NCBI GenBank assembly: GCA_046757565.1 | Contig: JBHHYN010000126.1 | Span: 1-8,068 of the forward strand | Origin: JBHHYN01 sp046757565 | GTDB lineage: Bacteria; Pseudomonadota; Gammaproteobacteria; Eutrophobiales; Eutrophobiaceae | Direction: 5' to 3' | Length of the DNA: 8,068 bases | Shown: positions 5,926 to 8,068 of the stretch, one piece after another | How positions within the stretch are numbered: position 1 is the stretch's first letter | Layout: every line of letters begins with the position of its first letter | Made by a program: the position numbers and the translations under genes | Notes under the pieces: model-generated | Told to the model about the DNA's origin: nothing | Database searches by the model: none | The model's input: the letters and a program-made list of their open reading frames with translations, nothing else

Positions 5926-7169
5926 TGTATGATCTACTCAATGGTATTCGTGTCATCGAGGGGTCGGCCTTCGTTGCCGCCCCGCTAGGGGGGATGACGC
6001 TCGCTCAACTTGGTGCTGATGTCATCCGCTTCGATCCGATCGGTGGTGGGCTCGATTATGGACGCTGGCCCATCAATGAAGAAGGCAAGAGCCTTTATTG
6101 GGCCGGTCTGAACAAGGGCAAGCGCTCCATTTCCATTGATCTGAAAAGTGAGGCGGGCCAGGAACTGGCGACTGCGCTTATTACTGCGCCCGGCACCGGT
6201 GCCGGGATCTTTCTGACCAATTTTCCGGAAGCCGGCTGGCTGGCTTACGACCGGCTCAAGGAGCGCCGCCCCGACTTGATCATGGTCAACATTCAGGGAA
6301 ACGCCGATGGCTCAAGTGCGGTTGACTACACCATCAACTGTGCGGCCGGCATCCCCTATGCGACAGGTCCGGCCGGTTCCGATAATCCGGTAAACCACAT
6401 GCTGCCGGCCTGGGATCTGCTAACCGGCACCAATGCCGCCCTGGCTGTGCTGGCCTCGGAGCTAAGCCGCCGCGAGGACGGTGAAGGTCAACTCATCAAG
6501 CTGGCATTGTCGGATGTGGCATTTGCTACTATCGGCAATCTTGGTCATATTGCAGAGGTACAAATAAAGGGTGAGAACCGGCCACCAATTGGCAATCGCC
6601 TGTATGGAGCGTTCGGGTATGATTTCGCAACTCTCGACGGCGAGCGTGTCATGATAGTGGCGATCACCCGACGCCAGTGGTCCAACCTGGTCGCAGCCAC
6701 CGGGTTGAATACAGAGTTAGACGTGCTGGCACAACGCACCGGCCTTGATCTGCTCGATGAGGGGCAGCGCTATCAGGCAACGGATGCGATTACGCAATTG
6801 CTTGTGCCCTGGTGTGCAGCCCGCCCACTGGCAGCTATCGCTGAGGCATTCAATAAAGCCGGTGTCTGTTGGGGCCCTTACCAGACCTTTTCCCAACTGG
6901 TAGAACGTGACCCGCGTATCAGTAACAACCCTGTCTTCGAACAGGTCGAACAACCGGGGATCGGTTCCTATTATATGCCCGGTTCACCACTGCGTTTCAG
7001 CGCTCTTGATCGGAAGCCGGTTCAACCTGCGCCGACACTCGGTGGCGATACGGATGAGGTCCTCAGCGATATCCTGGGCCTTACTTCGTACGAGATCGGT
7101 GCGCTGCACGACCGCGGTGTTATTGCCGGTCCTGATAAACACAAAAAGAATCGGTCACAGGCAGGATGA
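5925..7169 (+). CDS. Family III CoA-transferase (CaiB/BaiF type)
   Basis: 414 residues, full length for the family. The N-terminal block LNGIRVIEGSAFVAAPLGGMTLAQLGADVIRFDP (5-38) and LNKGKRSISIDL (62-73) are the CoA-binding and family-defining segments. The catalytic aspartate that carries the acyl and CoA thioester intermediates is Asp164 in PAWDLLTG. The C-terminal part keeps AGVCWGPYQTFSQLVERDPR, typical of the family. These enzymes move CoA between carboxylic acids. With a FAS1-like hydratase overlapping by four bases downstream, a C5 dicarboxylate such as itaconate or mesaconate is a likely acceptor (compare Ict-Ich or Mct-Meh pairs), but C4 or aromatic acids are possible. The start is abrupt: the nearest purine-rich site is AGAGG at 5902-5906, 18 bases away. 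Just upstream lies a truncated lyase gene. Base composition rises in G+C from about this point. Confidence 0.9.
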   Translation: MYDLLNGIRVIEGSAFVAAPLGGMTLAQLGADVIRFDPIGGGLDYGRWPINEEGKSLYWAGLNKGKRSISIDLKSEAGQELATALITAPGTGAGIFLTNFPEAGWLAYDRLKERRPDLIMVNIQGNADGSSAVDYTINCAAGIPYATGPAGSDNPVNHMLPAWDLLTGTNAALAVLASELSRREDGEGQLIKLALSDVAFATIGNLGHIAEVQIKGENRPPIGNRLYGAFGYDFATLDGERVMIVAITRRQWSNLVAATGLNTELDVLAQRTGLDLLDEGQRYQATDAITQLLVPWCAARPLAAIAEAFNKAGVCWGPYQTFSQLVERDPRISNNPVFEQVEQPGIGSYYMPGSPLRFSALDRKPVQPAPTLGGDTDEVLSDILGLTSYEIGALHDRGVIAGPDKHKKNRSQAG

Positions 7170-8014
7170 TAAAAGCCAACTACAAAGATTGGACAGCCAC
7201 CACCGAGCGCTGTGAGGAGATACTTGCCCCGGAACCGGTCAACCGCATGCTGGCAATGCTCGATACCAGGCAGCAAGCCTTCCATGTCGGCGACGCACTG
7301 CCGCCTCTGTGGCATTGGCTCTACTTTCTGCCCGCAGTAGTGCAATCGGAAATCGGAGACGACGGTCATCCACAACGAGGCGGCTTCTTACCACCGGTGG
7401 ATCTTCCACAGCGTATGTTTGCCGGATCCAAACTGCTGGTGCATGAGCCCCTCACCGTGGGTCAAACAGCACTTCGGGAAGCGGAAGTCATCGACATAAC
7501 GGAAAAGACCGGTTCAACAGGTCAACTGGTTTTCGTTAGTTTACGCTATCGTGTGTATCAACAGTCGCGACTTTGTGTCGAGGAAGAGCAACGCATCGTC
7601 TATCGCCATGCCAGCGAAGTGATCGCTGCACCGGCATTGGGCGAGTTTGAGGCCACCCCACCCGGTGCAACAGCACGGATAGTTGTGCCGGACCCGGTAT
7701 TGCTGTTCCGCTTTTCGGCCTTGACCTTTAATTCACACCGTATTCATTACGATCGGCCTTACGCCACGGATGTGGCGGGCTATCCGGGGCTAATTGTACA
7801 GGCGCCACTGATAGCAATACTGCTCGCCGAGTTGATCCGTTCCAGCATGCAGCGGCAACTTAAGGCGCTGGAATTCCGGGCCCTGGCGCCGTTATTTGAT
7901 ACCGGTCCTGTGCAGTTGGTCGCTATACCTGATGGCGCTTCTACGTTACAGCTGGAAGCCCGCCGGCACGATCTAACCCTGGCGATGCAGGGTACGGCAC
8001 AACTCATAAAATAG
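7166..8014 (+). CDS. FAS1-like dehydratase / MaoC-type enoyl-CoA hydratase (itaconyl- or mesaconyl-CoA hydratase-like)
   Basis: 282 residues, the size of two-hotdog hydratases such as mesaconyl-C4-CoA and itaconyl-CoA hydratases. The N-terminal hotdog covers about 1-148 (GDALPPLWHWLYFLP, 42-56; FAGSKLLVHEPL, 85-96). The C-terminal hotdog covers about 165-282 and carries the active-site stretch LFRFSALTFNSHRIHYDRPYA (180-200), with Asn189, His191, His194 and Asp196, then GYPGLIVQAPL. The predicted reaction is hydration of an unsaturated acyl-CoA to the 3-hydroxyacyl-CoA. ATG at 7166 overlaps the TGA of the CoA-transferase (ATGA), indicating translational coupling and a shared substrate path. 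The TAG stop at 8012-8014 directly abuts the GGCTCTTC of the right inverted repeat, so an insertion lies immediately after the gene. Confidence 0.87.
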   Translation: MIKANYKDWTATTERCEEILAPEPVNRMLAMLDTRQQAFHVGDALPPLWHWLYFLPAVVQSEIGDDGHPQRGGFLPPVDLPQRMFAGSKLLVHEPLTVGQTALREAEVIDITEKTGSTGQLVFVSLRYRVYQQSRLCVEEEQRIVYRHASEVIAAPALGEFEATPPGATARIVVPDPVLLFRFSALTFNSHRIHYDRPYATDVAGYPGLIVQAPLIAILLAELIRSSMQRQLKALEFRALAPLFDTGPVQLVAIPDGASTLQLEARRHDLTLAMQGTAQLIK

Positions 8015-8068
8015 GGCTCTTCAGCAGAATCTGTGGGTTAACAAGAAAGACTTTTGAATAAAAACTGA
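8015..8068. repeat. Right terminal inverted repeat, probable ISL3-like insertion sequence end
   Basis: GGCTCTTCAGCAG begins at 8015, immediately after the hydratase stop codon. Positions 8019-8039 are the exact reverse complement of 32-52. The GGCTCTTC opening is the usual terminus of ISL3-family elements, so this is probably the first 54 bases of an IS whose body lies beyond the window. Bases 8040-8068 do not match the left end, and no coding sequence is visible in them. An 8-base target duplication, the family norm, cannot be tested because the outer flanks are not included. Confidence 0.6.

Noticed and set aside
32..8039. The inverted repeats as the outer ends of a single transposon
   Set aside because: No transposase lies between them and the bases next to them do not form a direct duplication. 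The GGCTCTTC polarity points to IS bodies outside the window instead.

Overview
The window is an 8 kb catabolic-type gene block, probably from a proteobacterium (mid-range base composition, ordinary Shine-Dalgarno and sigma70-like signals, family choice). The exact lineage cannot be read from the sequence. Nine protein-coding genes are well supported. There is no RNA gene, no CRISPR array and no complete transposase.

Layout. (1) Positions 1-55 and 8015-8068 carry a matching inverted repeat, 21 bases identical (32-52 against 8019-8039) and about 24-25 bases long if one single-base gap is allowed. The right copy opens with GGCTCTTC, as ends of ISL3-family insertion sequences do, so the whole block looks bracketed by inward-facing IS ends. 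(2) 103-543 encodes a small DMT/EamA-type membrane protein. (3) 720-2277 holds an alpha/beta hydrolase and an isochorismatase-type cysteine hydrolase. (4) A convergent MarR-type regulator (2282-2824) is divergent from an apparent operon at 3071-5581 that encodes a UbiD-family protein, a carboxymuconolactone decarboxylase/AhpD-like protein and a small cupin. The 246-base divergent region has a sigma70-like promoter and repeated ATTGAA half-sites. (5) The 343-base stretch 5582-5924 has no intact gene. On the minus strand it holds the C-terminal remnant of a CitE-like (HpcH/HpaI) lyase gene. (6) 5925-8014 is a tightly coupled pair: a family III (CaiB/BaiF) CoA-transferase and a double-hotdog FAS1-like/MaoC-type enoyl-CoA hydratase. 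By eye it is richer in G+C than the genes to its left.

How they may work together (inference). The hydrolase, the amidase-like cysteine hydrolase, the UbiD-like protein, the CMD-like protein and the cupin look like steps for dismantling a cyclic or aromatic acid, with the MarR protein as substrate-responsive regulator. The CoA-transferase/hydratase pair resembles the itaconate/mesaconate type of pathway, in which an unsaturated C5 dicarboxylate is activated to its CoA ester and hydrated to a citramalyl-CoA-type product. A CitE-type lyase normally completes that route, and the only trace of one here is a truncated remnant.

The most unusual point is the UbiD-family protein. It keeps the metal-ligand positions of the fold, but in my alignment all three members of the catalytic Glu-Arg-Glu network are replaced (Gly162, Thr267 and Ser272). 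It may therefore not be a standard prenylated-FMN decarboxylase.
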